From the NCBI GenBank assembly GCA_013368315.1, contig JAACJM010000010.1:124001-188000 (forward strand): 64,000 nucleotides of DNA, in the 5' to 3' direction. Both the position numbers and the translations under genes were made by a program. The notes below the pieces were generated by a model. It was not told the origin of the DNA, made no database searches, and saw only the letters and a program-made list of their open reading frames with translations. Source of the stretch: Tetrapyrgos nigripes. Lineage: Eukaryota; Basidiomycota; Agaricomycetes; Agaricales; Campanellaceae. Shown here one piece after another: positions 45,781-57,822 of this stretch (position 1 is its first letter; the number at the start of each line of letters is the position of its first letter).

Positions 45781-48098
45781 TCAGAGGCCCATTGCCGACG
45801 CAAGGGACCTGGCCACAGACGGGGCTCGAGAAGGAGCAGCAGAAGGTGCTACAGAACCAAGACGAGACGGTGCGTTGAGAGGCCCGCGCTCCCAGAGCTT
45901 ATCCTTGGCGCGAACTTCGATGTTTTCAAAGGGTGCAGCCTGAGCAACTTGAATGCAGTCCCTAGTGCTAAGCACGAGCAGTTCAAAGAAGAAAGAAGCA
46001 GCTGCACGTCGAGAAGCCTAAGGGACATGTATGTGTGAGATCCTCAACGAAAACAAGAGCAAGCTTAACCATACCTTGTCTGCCATTTTCTCGAAACTGA
46101 GAACTCTCTCGTCGCCATCTGTTGGACGAAGCTCTTTTCGAATGATGGACAACGCCTTGACGGTATTCCGACTATAGCCCTTCCCTTCGTTATCGGTAGG
46201 CTCAGACTCCTTCTCTGTAGCTTGACTCTGAGTTTGTGGTCGTGCATCGAAGACTGCGATAGGGCACGTCAAATCGGCATAATTTTCGTCGCCTTCATCC
46301 GGTATACCATCAACAGGTGTGGACATACGACTGCGGTCTGTCGGCGCAGCAGACTTGGACCTCGCTCGGTCAAGATCAACTCCAGCTGTCTCAACCTCGG
46401 GAACATCGAGTTGGAAATCGTCCATGCCCATCTGGTCGGGAAAGTCGAGACCATCGGGTCCTTGGCTTTCTCGTCGGAACACGTCGCTTCCCATGCCGAT
46501 ACTTGGGGCCTGACTGACTGCCCTGCGACCGAGCTCAACCTCATCGGCTTCGTTCCCCTGCTCGTCCACCCGGCGTCGTTTGTTGGGACTTTTGCCCGGA
46601 GAACCACCACGCCGCTTGTTGGAAATGTTTTGAAGAGGTCGCATAAACATTTCCGCAAGCTCTGGAGCCAGTCCAGGGGGCGCAGCGCAGAAATAGGTAC
46701 CATTGGGGGTGACTTTGGTGGGAAGGAAGTGAGCCAAGGGATCATTGTGAATTTCCATCAAACGCATAACGACGGAGGATTTAGGAAGGAAATGGGGTTC
46801 CGTTAGGATGCCGCTCACGTCTCTCTTCGAAGGGGCGGCATTTCTCCCGCGATTGCCGTCTTGAGTGCCATCTTGCAGTTCTGTAACGGAATCGATGATT
46901 TGTTTCTTTTCCTTCATTTTACGTTTGCCTTTCGTGGCATTGGGTGTGGCGTCAGCTTCCAGATCCGGAGGAGGAGGAGTTAGGGGTATTTCAGTGAGAG
47001 GAGAAGCTAGAACTCTGTTAGTTCGTGTATAACATCAAAGCGAGAATTCCCTCACAAGCTCTGGAAGGAGACCTGGTTTGACCAGGCGTCTTCTCGCCTT
47101 CCTTGGGTAAGCCATCCATGTTCACATCATCATCCCCAAAGCCAATATTCAACTCTCCCAAGTCAATGCCATCAAAGTCAGGCATGTCAACATTCATATC
47201 AGGTCCAAAAGGGTGTTCAGAAGGATCTCTACTCCTGCTCTTGTTCGACAGCATATCATAATCCATGCCTCCACGATCCATGAACTGGGCGTCGATGGAA
47301 TCCAGATGCACAGCATCACGACCCACGCCAACACTACCATCCACACTCATCGAGTCTTGGTTCTGTTCTTCGTCGGGAAGAGGCTCATCAAAGGTGAGTT
47401 CAAGGTCCAAATACTCCTGGGAGCCAATTCCGTCTGAGGGACCCAGGTCAAAGTTGTCCTGTGGATAATCAAACGGGTCAAAAATATCGGTTGGACGGAG
47501 TGTGATATCGTCAATGTGAGCTTGATGTTGACCATGGACTTGCACCGGCCTCTCTTCTATGTCAGCGAGCCAGTTGGGGTCCGGCATAAGGAGATCGAGG
47601 TCAAATGCGTTTGCTTGAATGGTAATGGTGTTTTTATTTGCAACCAGCTGTTCCTCGGTCATGTCGACGACGCCTGGGCGGAAAGCCTGTGTAACGTGAA
47701 TACACGGACGAAGATGATAGGGCGAGTGTGACAGACCATCTTTATCTTCAAAAGAGCTTCATTGCAATCGTCCAAAAGATATTTGGCTTTGCGACTGTAG
47801 ATACGCACAACACCGAGGAGAAGCTGGCCACTGAACCTGAGCGCCATGAATTCAATCTCCTGGTCCATAATGGCGTCTGCAAATTTCGTGAGATTCAGAT
47901 GACACGTAGAGGTAGTAGGACTGACCGACTGACTCCTCTATGTCGGTCTGGAGGGTCTGGGTCTTGGAGAGCTTGCGCTCCATGTGAGCAGCAAGCCATA
48001 CTTTTCCAAGTGGTCCCCTACGGGACAGAACGTCTGTAGGTAGCTAATAAAAATGTGAGAACCGGGGAGGAGGGGATGAGAAAAGGGACGCCTACCAT
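45781..48098 (-). CDS. RAD21: Cohesin kleisin Rad21/Scc1
   Basis: About seven exons encode roughly 680 residues. Rad21 closes the cohesin ring. The N-terminal kleisin domain reads [24 protein letters not shown], then IALRFSGQ-type [32 protein letters not shown]. An acidic central region with many Asp follows, a basic KRRGG/NKRRR segment, and the C-terminal winged helix ([37 protein letters not shown]). The start codon is separated from the rest of the protein by an intron that begins right after ATG (donor GTAGGC, acceptor TTTTTATTAG). The PPR gene starts 143 bp away on the other strand. Confidence 0.93.
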
Positions 48099-48241
48099 GG
48101 TGGTTGAGGAAAAGGGGTGTCGCGACTTGGTTAAACGCGTTGGTTGAAACGCAACTTGAATTGTTTGATACTATTTGGCAACAGCTCCGGACCGGACCGG
48201 AATGACCGCCCAAAATTTCAGACTGACATTTGGCCAAGGTT
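48099..48241. promoter_or_regulatory. 143-bp shared divergent promoter
   Basis: Only 143 bp separate the start codons of RAD21 and the mitochondrial PPR gene. No TATA box or palindrome was seen. Both genes must share or overlap regulatory DNA. Confidence 0.5.
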
Positions 48242-50139
48242 ATGCTGGCCTCGTCGCGGTCCCTCCAGCGTCTCCTGCGCTCTTCTACAAAATGTCATGA
48301 CCTGGCTACTCGCTCAGGTATATAACCATTCCTTCAAGCTTATTTACTCATCCTCAGTTTTGTAGGCCATAGCCTGAGGCACCTTGCCACTACCACCCCT
48401 TCAGACTATCACCCTCCACCAGTACACGGTCTTCCTGGAAACGAATTACGCGTAAAACCATTCCCATTTCAACCAGATGCCACCTTTCAAGATTCGATGG
48501 CATCCAACTTGGCAAGGATCAATTTTTCATTAGCTGCCGCCGCCGACAAGCAAAACATCACCATGTCCCTGGAAATCGTTTCCAACATGAAGACAGAGGG
48601 CGTCCTCCCAAACCTCGACACATACAACCATCTCTTGCGTACTGTGGCTCATTATCAGCGAAGTGAAGAAGCTTGGGCTATCTTCGACGATATGCTACTA
48701 GTTGGCATTCAGCCAGATGTGCAGACATTCAACTTACTCCTCGAGGTTGGTTTCAAAGTTTCCTAGCAACCGGAAATAGCACTGAAGACACATACTGCAG
48801 GCACACCAAAGCAAATCCAGTCTCTATGCTTGGCCCATTCTAAGAAGAATGGAGTCCATGTCGATCACACCTAATGCAACAACATATGCTCTTATTATCC
48901 AGTACTTCACCTCTTCAAACAACTTAGAGTGTGCACTACGGTATAAACAGTTGATGAAGAGCAAAGGCATCGATGCTGATTTCCAGACTGAGCACAACAT
49001 CATTCAACTTGCCGCCCGGCAAGGCCATGCTCGTCTTGCGCTGGATTTGGCTACAACGTACGAAGACGAATCGTTACGGAGGTTGGAACCAGAAGTATGG
49101 GTGACTTGCCTACTATCAGCTGCCAGCTGTCTTTGGGTGCGTCCTTAAATTCGGAAACTAGTCCTCCGTTCTGACACTTTTTTACTCCCAACAGAAAGAT
49201 GGCGTGGTCAAATGCTGGGAATACGTTGTACAAGACCTCAAGTTGTACCCTGATGAAGGTCTTTGCATTGGGGTTCTCAACACGGCTGCCCGCCACGGAC
49301 TGCCTGACTTGGCTACGGATGCTCTTCGAGTGCTCAAAGCGACTAATGTCCAATGGAAAGAACATCATTTTGCGCCTCTCGTGGAGGCGTTCTGTAACGC
49401 AGGCCAGCTCAAGGAAGCCTTCATTACGTTGGGCATCATGCAGCACAGTGATACCCCTCCTTCATCCAATACGGTCACTCCGATATTGAACATTATCAAG
49501 AAGGACGTCGACTCCGTTGATGCAGCTTGGGCTATCCTTGAGGAGCTCTACAAGCAAAAGTCAATTGACGTCGTCGCTATGAATCTCCTTCTCCGGGCTG
49601 CAGTCGAACTGGAGGATCTCCAGAGGGCCGTTGGTGCTTACAAAAGCTTTGGTGAATACAAAATCAAGCCCAACTACGACACCTTCTATACTCTCCTACA
49701 GGGCTGCATAACGGCCAGACATCGTCTTCTTGGGGATCTCATTCTGGATGATCTGAAGGAGGCGGGGTTGTCCAAGGACCAAAAGGTGTCAGAGCTCATG
49801 ATTGAGCTTTGTCTCACACAGGAAACATATGAAGATGCGTTTAGCTATTTGGAGGAGATGAAAGCGCAGGGTCTCGTCCCCTCTTTGCGCACATACGAGC
49901 TTCTGGTTCGAAAGTGCCTGTATAACGGGGACAGCCGTCATCACATTGCATTGGACGAGTTGAAAGAGGCTAGATACCAGGTTTCTCCTGATTTACATCG
50001 AGAGATACGGCACGTTCAGAGAAGATTGGATGAAACCAACTCTGCTCAGAATGGGTATGCGGTTCCGGAGAATGTCAAGCCAGCAGGTTTGGAGGGTTCT
50101 GCACGAAGGTTTATCGAAACCGGCGGTCTCGAACAGTAG
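48242..50139 (+). CDS. Mitochondrial pentatricopeptide-repeat protein
   Basis: Four exons encode about 580 residues. The N-terminus (MLASSRSLQRLLRSSTK) is basic and Ser-rich, a mitochondrial presequence. At least six PPR units are recognisable: EGVLPNLDTYNHLLRTVAHY, VGIQPDVQTFNLLLE, MSITPNATTYALIIQYF, IKPNYDTFYTLLQGC, QGLVPSLRTYELLVRKC and others less regular. PPR proteins bind RNA in organelles; a role in mitochondrial RNA processing or translation is inferred. The intron after LLLE and the one after SCLW are frame-neutral. Confidence 0.88.
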
Positions 50140-50266
50140 TGTACTCATCCTAATAATACATACCTCTTTAGACCTTTGTTGTGTCTGTGAGTGACTTGTT
50201 GTTGACGGCTTTTGCCGCGACTACTTACAAGTCATGGGTAATTGATCACCATCTTCGTTGACCACC

Positions 50267-51638
50267 ATGAGTGCCGAATCTGTTCCTGAATCACTTCTGA
50301 CTCTCTCCGAACCTGAACAACCTGAACAACCTGTACGAACCTCTGCCCTCAATGGACCCGTCCCCCTTTCCTTTCCTGCCATTCTTCGAAACCCTGGCGT
50401 CTCCAGTAGATTCGCACACTTACAGGAGCCCAGCTCTAAGCCGAATGTCCAGAAAGCTGCAAAGAGGAGCAAAGTGAACGACAATGAAGGCAGACGCTGG
50501 GTTAGAAGGAAGGAAAATGGTTGGTTGCCTCGACTACTAACGACAGCCTAAGCTGAAGTTTATCAGCCCAGTTCAAAGGAAACCCTCATATTGTATCTGC
50601 AACGAAGAAGGATTTCGTTGTGTCACCTGTCGCCGTAAAGTCCACATTCCCTGAACCACTGCCGGTGTACCTATCTCGCAATACGAAGATAGCGTCAAGT
50701 GTCGTACCGGAACGTAATCCAGCCAGTGCCAATGCAGGACGTTTTTCGCTCAGTCTCAAAGGAATGAGAAGGGATTTGCGTCGTTCTGGCTTTCGTGCTC
50801 AAGTCTTAATACGAGACGTTGAGGCCGAAATCCTAGAGTGGTTGGAAAGAGGGGGCACTGTCATGGGTCCTGATATCGGAAATGATGATCTGTTGAATGC
50901 TACCGGAAGAGCAGTGGGAGGGACCGAGACTATACATGAACTTTCTCGCACTCCTCTGCAGCTCGTGTGGCGTGTGCCAGAAGATGCTTTTGCGAGATAT
51001 GTCATTCATTGCTGTGCACGATTTCATGGTGTGGTCAGCTTCAGTGAGTATCGGTCTCTTCCTATGGACAGGTAGTCTCACCGGACCCATTTGAAGGCAA
51101 AGAAATGTCGGGTACACGTCTGACTTATCTGCTTCGACCGAATGTCACTCGACCGGATTCGTTTGCAGTATCCACAATTGATACTCCTCCAGCTACCGAC
51201 CTTGACGATTCATCTCACTTGGCTTCAGACTCGGATTTTATGTCCGAGCATGACAATCTCTCAGAGATTGCGGATTCTGATGCAGAAGGGCTGCAAGCTT
51301 CATCTCGTGGCCTCCATCTTTCGGCCATACCAGAAGCAAGTCGTCCGCAATCCCCAGCTGTATCGGTTATCGAAGAGTGGTCAGTTATAGGAGGAGACTC
51401 GGATATTGGTGGAGATGTAGAGGATGATGGGGAGCTTGTACAGAATTTTGCTATCTCGGTATCTCTAAATGAGGTTACGCCTCGCGCCAGACTGCCTTCG
51501 AGAAGTGTTCACGCACTACGCTCTGCATCGTCTCCGTCTCGTTCACCTGCACGAAGACAACCACGTTCGCAGTATCCGCGACGGTCCTTCACAGCCAGGC
51601 ACAACAAGCCAACACTGTATCAATTCGTGTATTCATGA
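50267..51638 (+). CDS. Uncharacterised conserved protein, possibly R3H-associated type
   Basis: Three exons encode about 420 residues. A central region (LSLKGMRRDLRRSGFRAQVL, VEAEILEWLERGG, LVWRVPEDAFARYVIHCCARFHGVVSFS, GTRLTYLLRPN) looks conserved and could match the fungal R3H-associated N-terminal domain, but no R3H domain itself is seen. The N-terminal 100 and C-terminal 170 residues are disordered; the latter is acidic then Arg/Ser-rich. The start is the ATG at 50267; an upstream in-frame TTG is not used. Function unknown. Confidence 0.65.
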
Positions 51639-51720
51639 AGGGAATTGGTCTGGAGTTTATACTGTTCATGTACACAAATCCTATTGTATTCGATGCAGAA
51701 ATGTAACATTAAATCTACAG

Positions 51721-53673
51721 TCAAATAGCAGGTGGTTTAAAACCTTGAAAGTACTTCTCTCTGAAATCCCTGTGAGCGGGGACGTGCTGGGAGCTCGATG
51801 CATCTTCGAGGGTATTTAGGTCGAAGGTAGGAGGTGAGTAGGAATCGGTAGTAGTTTTAAGGATTGTCACCAGCTATAAATCAGGATTAGACTTGGTCAT
51901 CATTCTGCAAAATCTCTTCATACCCTGCGTCCCCAAGATCCAAAGTCCTGTAGCGAATTGGCTATGACTTCCATTCCCTCACAGAGCATACTCTGTACGT
52001 CGATTTCCTCGTACTCCTCAGTGACTGTAGGCAAAAAGAAGACCAACCTGCCCCCTGGTTTGAGCAGATATCGCGCAAGTTGAACGAGATCGACGGCAAG
52101 ATTGGATAATTCATACGGCTTTGTTGGTGGGATGTAAGGCTGATCATCACTGAGACATTTCTTTATCAGAGGTGGTCCCTTGAAGCAACTTCAGCAGGAA
52201 ATAACTCACGGGCGAGGGTTGTTTCTGTGTTCCCAGTACAACGCTTGCCTTTCGGGATCCAGTTCCTTCTTACGCCCCAGTCGTTTGGCACCAGCGCGTA
52301 CACCATCTGGTCCATATCAATCAAAACGGCCAAGTAATAGCCAGAAAGCACGTACAAGGTGGATCTGTCACGATAGCATCGAAGAGGCCGCCACAGCGCC
52401 ACGGATTGTGGGTGACATCAAAAGTCAAAAGATCGAGTATCCGTGCAGAGACACCATATTGTGCTGCAGCTCGAAACACTCCAGGGGTACTTCCTGTTTA
52501 GTTTCTAGATGAGAATAAGGTGTTGGGCAAAGATGATGGTTGTCGAGATAACCTTTTCCCCGCATTTGTCGTCCGTCAATGTCAGAGCCAAAGACTTGAG
52601 CACCGAAGTATGCTACGGGCTGGAGGGGGATTAATAAAGCTATTAGAGGATGTGAAATTGTGTATACTGACATATGCCATACTTCCTGTGCCCAGAAAAG
52701 GATCGTAAATCAATTTCCCCGGTGAAGCCTAGACGGTGTTAATCTTTCTAAAGAATGCTGACGTTCAGGTCGTTTACCAGAGTCTGGTTTGCCATCAACA
52801 GCGAAACCTCGGATTCCATACTGGTATTCCCAAAATACTGTCGTTTCTTGACATCAAACATCTTCACCAGCACACGAGCAGATCCCTCTTCTATCTGTAC
52901 ATCGCCATTACAATCAGCGACCTTGAGAAAAAATACCACAACAAAAGACGAACCTACCAACCTGCCAAAATACGCTTGTTGGAACTGACCGTCGCCATCA
53001 TGGCGATCTCTTATGAGACCTCTCTTCTCGATATCTGTAATTTTCCAAACCATAAGAGCTTAATCCGAATATTCATTTCAATCACTGACATTCCTCAAAG
53101 CAACCCTGTACACATAAATACAAGGGGCAGGGAGTTAGCTAGATGTGGACTACAAATGTACTGCACTCAAACGCGGGGGCAGCTCACGAGAGTTATATCG
53201 GGTTTTTTCATGTCTATTTTTCCCAAAAAATCCATGTACGAGAAGCTCTCCACGACTTGTCGTTGTCGATCTTGAGGTATCTTGTGATTGAATGCTGTCA
53301 CAAAAAACTTGAATGACGTATCAAGTTTGTAACGAGTCCAGAGGGCTTGGTTTGCGCGATTGCGGGTATGCAATTCTTCGTAAGTAGATCCCTGAGCATA
53401 AAACTCATATATTGCCCTATGGAGTGGATAGAAATGAAAAAAGTCACAAAAATGGCCAAATAGTACATACTTGATCAATATGCATCGTTTTGCCAGTTGT
53501 CGGGCGTGCTTTTCGTCTGCTAGTCCAACAACCATGTAGGGGCGATCTGTTTCAATCTCACCCTTTGGCAAGGAAATATCAAAACCATAAAGACTTGCAA
53601 CTGAGTGCAGCTCCGGGATGCGAAACTCGTGGTGTGCTTGGGCAAAAACTATGAGATACTTGCCATACGACAT
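51721..53673 (-). CDS. TRM11: tRNA (guanine-10-N2)-methyltransferase Trm11
   Basis: About ten exons encode roughly 480 residues. Trm11 with Trm112 makes m2G10 in tRNA. The N-terminal THUMP-related part reads MSYGKYLIVFAQAHHEFRIPELHSVA, then TRYKLDTSFKFFVTAFNHKI. The methyltransferase half shows EGSARVLVKMFDVKKRQYFGNTSM, a SAM loop, AYFGAQVFGSDIDGRQMRGKG and the catalytic TDPPYGVRAGAKRLGRK, which is restored by splicing. The last intron follows GSWGRR, and the final exon ends REKYFQGFKPPAI. Its start is 70 bp from the SWIM-protein start on the other strand. Confidence 0.92.
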
Positions 53674-53743
53674 TGGATGGTCTAGAAAAAGTATAACGAG
53701 GCTTACCTAACCTAGGTCCTACACGTCCTTCGACGCGTATATC
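53674..53743. promoter_or_regulatory. 70-bp shared divergent promoter
   Basis: The whole space between the start codons of TRM11 and the SWIM-domain gene is 70 bp. Neither a TATA box nor a repeat was seen. Confidence 0.55.
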
Positions 53744-54327
53744 ATGTCCAACAGCCTAGAGGTCCTCCTGGAAGATGTGATAGCTTCTCTGGGCCCAGAT
53801 AATTGTAATCTTATTTTCTTTCTTGAAGGAACCTTGACATGTCAACGAACTTGCTAGTGCCTGACGCCCAAACTATCTTAAAGCTCCAAGCAATCCTTCC
53901 TGAGACTGTCGTTCTGGCTGCATTTGACATTGTTGACCGGGGAAACGGTAAGGAACTAAGCGGTGAAGGCAGATTCTGACCCTTTTTTTCATCCTCAGTC
54001 ATCAAATACACAACAAGTTGGGGCCATACTCACTATGAAGTTCTCGGGTCACTCGCCGCCTACCCAGTTTTTATCGACTTGCAGGCAGGGACTGCGACTA
54101 CCATGTACTGCAGCTGCCCCGCATTCACATATGCCGTGCTTACATCTGGGACTCATCTTATGGTTCGTAGCACACGGTACTGTAAAGTAAATGCTAAAAG
54201 TGATCCACTCCAGTGCAAACACATCCTTGCCACAAGAATTGCTAAGCAACTTCAGCTCTACGTCCAGCGAGGCGTCGAAGAAGACTTTTTGACCAATAAT
54301 ATCGTCCAACACTACACTAATCATTAA
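53744..54327 (+). CDS. SWIM-domain protein, Sws1/ZSWIM7-like
   Basis: Four exons encode about 138 residues, a typical Sws1/ZSWIM7 length. The protein has helices at the N-terminus (LEVLLEDVIASL) and a SWIM zinc motif YCSCPAFTYAVL...CKHILATRIA, where the last Cys-x-His is restored by the third intron (ATG then TGC AAA CAC). ZSWIM7/Sws1 partners with a Rad51 paralogue (Shu complex) in homologous recombination. A role there is inferred from family. The third intron (GTTCGT donor) splits the metal-binding motif. Confidence 0.82.
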
Positions 54328-54457
54328 TCGCAAAATCTACAAGTTCAACATGTAACAAAAATTATACACCTATCCTTATCTAAAGGGTATACTATACAAC
54401 ATCGTCTGAGGAGAATCTAGCAACAGAAACAAATAAATTATAGACGTGATCCTGTGT

Positions 54458-56719
54458 TCATTCATCGCCTTTGATTCGCCATTCAAGAGAGATTGCAAAG
54501 TCCTTTAGGTTCTTGGTCAGACCGTCAAAACGTCCCGAATGAGACGATTTAGTGGAGCTCGTGGAAGAAGATTCCTTTGTAGCTGTAGACGAAGACCCAT
54601 TCACCATCGAGATCCACTCGGACAGTTTCTGGATTTCGGCAGGTTCCCAAAAAATCCACCACGCCTCGCCTTCGTCCTTCTCCCCAGACATGTTATCCCC
54701 CCAAGGCCGCTTGCCCCACACAACAAGGAAACGTGTCCATCCTTCCGCATCTGCGTTTTCCTTTTTCCGGGTATCTTTCTTTGTTCTATTCTTCTTGGGC
54801 AATGATCCTGATGATTTCAGAGAAAGGAATTGAAAAGCCTGTGTTCGGTCTCGGACATTAGGAGACAATGCCCAGTATGTCCGTCCGTCATGGTCTGTTC
54901 CCAAGGGGCCAAAGCGAGGTGCATAGAAGGGCATGACGACCTTGAGTGCGCTTTCAATTGCCTGAACAGTGCTCTTGTGGCTGGACCGTTCGTTCTTCAG
55001 TTTATCAGCCAGTTGTTTTTCATCCTGCTGTTCAAATGTCAATCGCAGGAAACAGGGTAGTTCGTTGAGATCTCACTTCGGGTTGACTAAGTTCCTCGAG
55101 ATGCTTCTTCAGACTTTCAAATTTATCGTTTTCGTTCTTGATCGTTTCTCGCGTTTCACGGACTTTTTCTTTCCCTTCCTGGACACCTTCCTCAATCTCG
55201 TTGCGAACCGTGTAAGACTCCGTGGCAGTTTCAATCAATCCAATGACAACGGGAATGAGCTGGGCAGACTCGAGTATTTGGACAGGGGAAGTGGCCGTTC
55301 GGGTGCGAAGGGTAGAGGAAGAGGGAGGAGGAGGAAGAGGGTCAGGGAATTCGATGATTATCCTGTCTTCTGAGCTTCCCGAACCATCAGACGAAGCAGA
55401 TTTCTCATCTGGATGGCCCAGTTTGTCCCTTAGATCGGCCAGCACCGCAAAAATCTTGTTCAGGTTGTTGCCTGAGGAACGAATTTCCTTCATCGCTGTT
55501 TTCATGACCTGTTCAATAAAACGAATGAGCGCTTTTCCAACAAAATCTTCGGTGCTACTGACCCTAGCGGCACTGCTGTCTTCTTCGTCTGCAAGTAGTC
55601 CCAGAAGTCCTAGGACGACAGACTTGAGGCAACCCTCGCTGACCCACGGGAGAAGATGTCTACCAGACCCTTCTTCGTCCGGAACAGGACCTCTCGTGAG
55701 GTATTCCAGTTCTTCCAGGTGAGACTTGGCAATATTAGTCCCCATGACAGGAGCGAAACGCGTAACGAATTCCCGTATTTGAACACGAGTTTCGAACTCG
55801 TCCAGAGGAATTGCAATGGGATGTTTTGCCCAATCAATACGGGGCAAAGGTTTGACGCGTGGCTTGGGCGCAGCTTGAGGCTGAACAGAACCACCATGAA
55901 GTGAAGCACCGTTCTGTGCGCTATCGCCTGAAGGCGCTTTATTGCTCGAGGACCCAACAGCGTCTTTGCTAGTGTTTGAATCCTGCGTGATGTTCCTGTG
56001 GATGATTAGTGAGGACGCGCCAAGAAGACCAGTTTCAAACAAACATACTTCAGTGGGACCAAGCCCTTTCGGTTGCGGCATTTCCAACAATTACACAATT
56101 CACGGCATTTAGGGCATCTGGTACGTGACAAGCAGACAGAGACATTGGATTGGGTTCATGAGCGTGAAAAGCAGACGAAGACATTACGCTTACTTGTACG
56201 TATCGCCAGAGGTCCGCTTCTTGATTTGTTCAATGTCTTCTTGGTATCGCTTCTTGAGGCAAACTCCACAATACTTGGCGATACAGGAACGCTTGCCAGC
56301 TTTCTTCGTAGTATGATCAGGATAGTTGCACTGTACAATGGCTACAAAAGTGTGAGACGGGAAGTTGAACATAGACTGATATATATACCTGATGGTTCTC
56401 GTTTCTTACCACAGTTGTGGCAAGTGAGCAACTCAGGGGTAGGTTGTGCTTCGGCGCCTTCAGGTGTATCGGTTTTGGACTTTTTTGAAGGCTGGGCTGG
56501 AGCAGATATATCTGAGAGTCTTCGTTTGTGGGATAAAGCATGGGTAGCATGAGGACTATGCCGGAATAGCGTGTTCTCCTTGAGAGTGTGATTAGAGTTG
56601 CTGCGTGCTAGAGAAGGGGATGCAACATGTGTGTTCTCTGACATGCGAGCAGAGAGATGTAGAGGTGAAGGGGGTATCTCGACATAGACCTGTTTGAGAC
56701 GTTGAGTTGTAAAGGACAT
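54458..56719 (-). CDS. CDCA7-like 4CXXC_R1 zinc-finger chromatin protein
   Basis: About six exons encode roughly 650 residues. Near residues 95-175 is a zf-4CXXC_R1 domain: CHNCGKK, CNYPDH, CIAKYCGVCLKKRYQED, CPKCRELCNCWKCRNRKG. A linker follows, then a DDT/WHIM-like part (DEFETRVQIREFVTRFAPVM; later FYAPRFGPLGTDHDGRTYWAL, as in WHIM motifs of ISWI-associated proteins), with a coiled coil between. The zinc domain resembles CDCA7, the partner of the HELLS remodeller. The WHIM-like part suggests nucleosome-spacing chromatin complexes. An ATG at 56737 is an alternative start giving six more residues. Confidence 0.8.
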
Positions 56720-56877
56720 GGTGGTTGAGTTTACCATAACAAGGGAATTGCAAATTTGAAATAAACGACGCGTCTGCGCATGTGACCTTCTCACGGAAAA
56801 GTGCTGACACCGAGAAAAATTTACTACCACTCTACCGGTCACCACCTCCACGCCTCCCCTACCACTACAGCGAAACA

Positions 56878-57597
56878 ATGGCTCATGCAGACCACACTAG
56901 AGATCCTTGGCAAGCACAATCCTTTCTAGCAAGTCTTCGTCTATTCATGTCGTTTTCCCTCACAGCCCTTGGGTCATTCTCAACGATTTCGGAGGAGCTT
57001 TCGCAATGGGTGCTGTCGGAGGTAGTATCTGGTACAGCATAAAGGGTGCAAGGAATTCACCCAGGGTGAGTTTTCTCTGTTGTATCCAGCGGTCCAGTCG
57101 GCCTAACACTCCTCCGCAGGGTGAACGTTTTGTCGGCGCCATCTCATCAATGAAAGCTAGAGCACCTGTAACGGGTGGTAATTTTGGTGTCTGGGGTGGA
57201 ATGTTTTCAACATTCGACTGCGCAGTAAAGGGCATCAGACAAAAGGAGGATGCATGGAATGCAATTATTTCTGGATTCATGACTGGTGGATGTTTAGCAG
57301 CAAGAAGTAAGTTTTGCTCGTGGGTATTCCAGTATTGCTCTCATCACACTCTTCGCAGGTGGTCCAAAAGCTGCTTTCAACTCGGCAGTAGCGTGTGGGA
57401 TTTTGCTCGGAGTATTCGAGGGTGTCGGTGTGTTGATGTCTAGAGTCTTTAGTGAAGGTCAACGACCGCAGATGGCACCATGTATGTTCTTTCCCTTCTT
57501 GACTAGTTTCACTGTGTGCTAACTGGTGCCCATCTCAGTACCACAACCCATGTCACCACAACCATCAGCATCCTCTTCCATCCCTGGAATGCAGTAG
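56878..57597 (+). CDS. TIM17: Mitochondrial import translocase subunit Tim17
   Basis: Five exons encode about 164 residues. Tim17 lies in the inner membrane and forms part of the TIM23 channel. Motifs: SRDP-like [79 protein letters not shown] and [14 protein letters not shown], so all four membrane segments are present. The CPW motif is restored only if the first intron (56910-56965) starts with GC (CCTTG then GCAAGC). The C-terminal tail is short and Pro/Ser-rich. Confidence 0.94.
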
Positions 57598-57756
57598 ACT
57601 TACCATATACTCATGACATTTATCGTACATTATTTCATGTTTCACTATATTTGCGTTCAATCACTAGCTCTCTCTATCACAGGCGGAATAACTCATAAAC
57701 TGCGTGCTTTGATCATTTTGGTGACACTGACACCGCGTCATCGGTGCTTGCAACGT

Positions 57757-57782
57757 TGACGTCAGTTAAGTAGCAGTATAAA
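57757..57782 (+). promoter_or_regulatory. CRE palindrome and TATA box
   Basis: TGACGTCA at 57757-57764 is a perfect CRE/ATF site. TATAAA follows at 57777-57782, 41 bp before the ATG at 57823. This is a compact, strong-looking promoter for the Bli-3-like gene. Confidence 0.65.
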
Positions 57783-57822
57783 GGCTCTCCAACCTCCAAC
57801 TTCGATTCAGTCATCATCCGTC

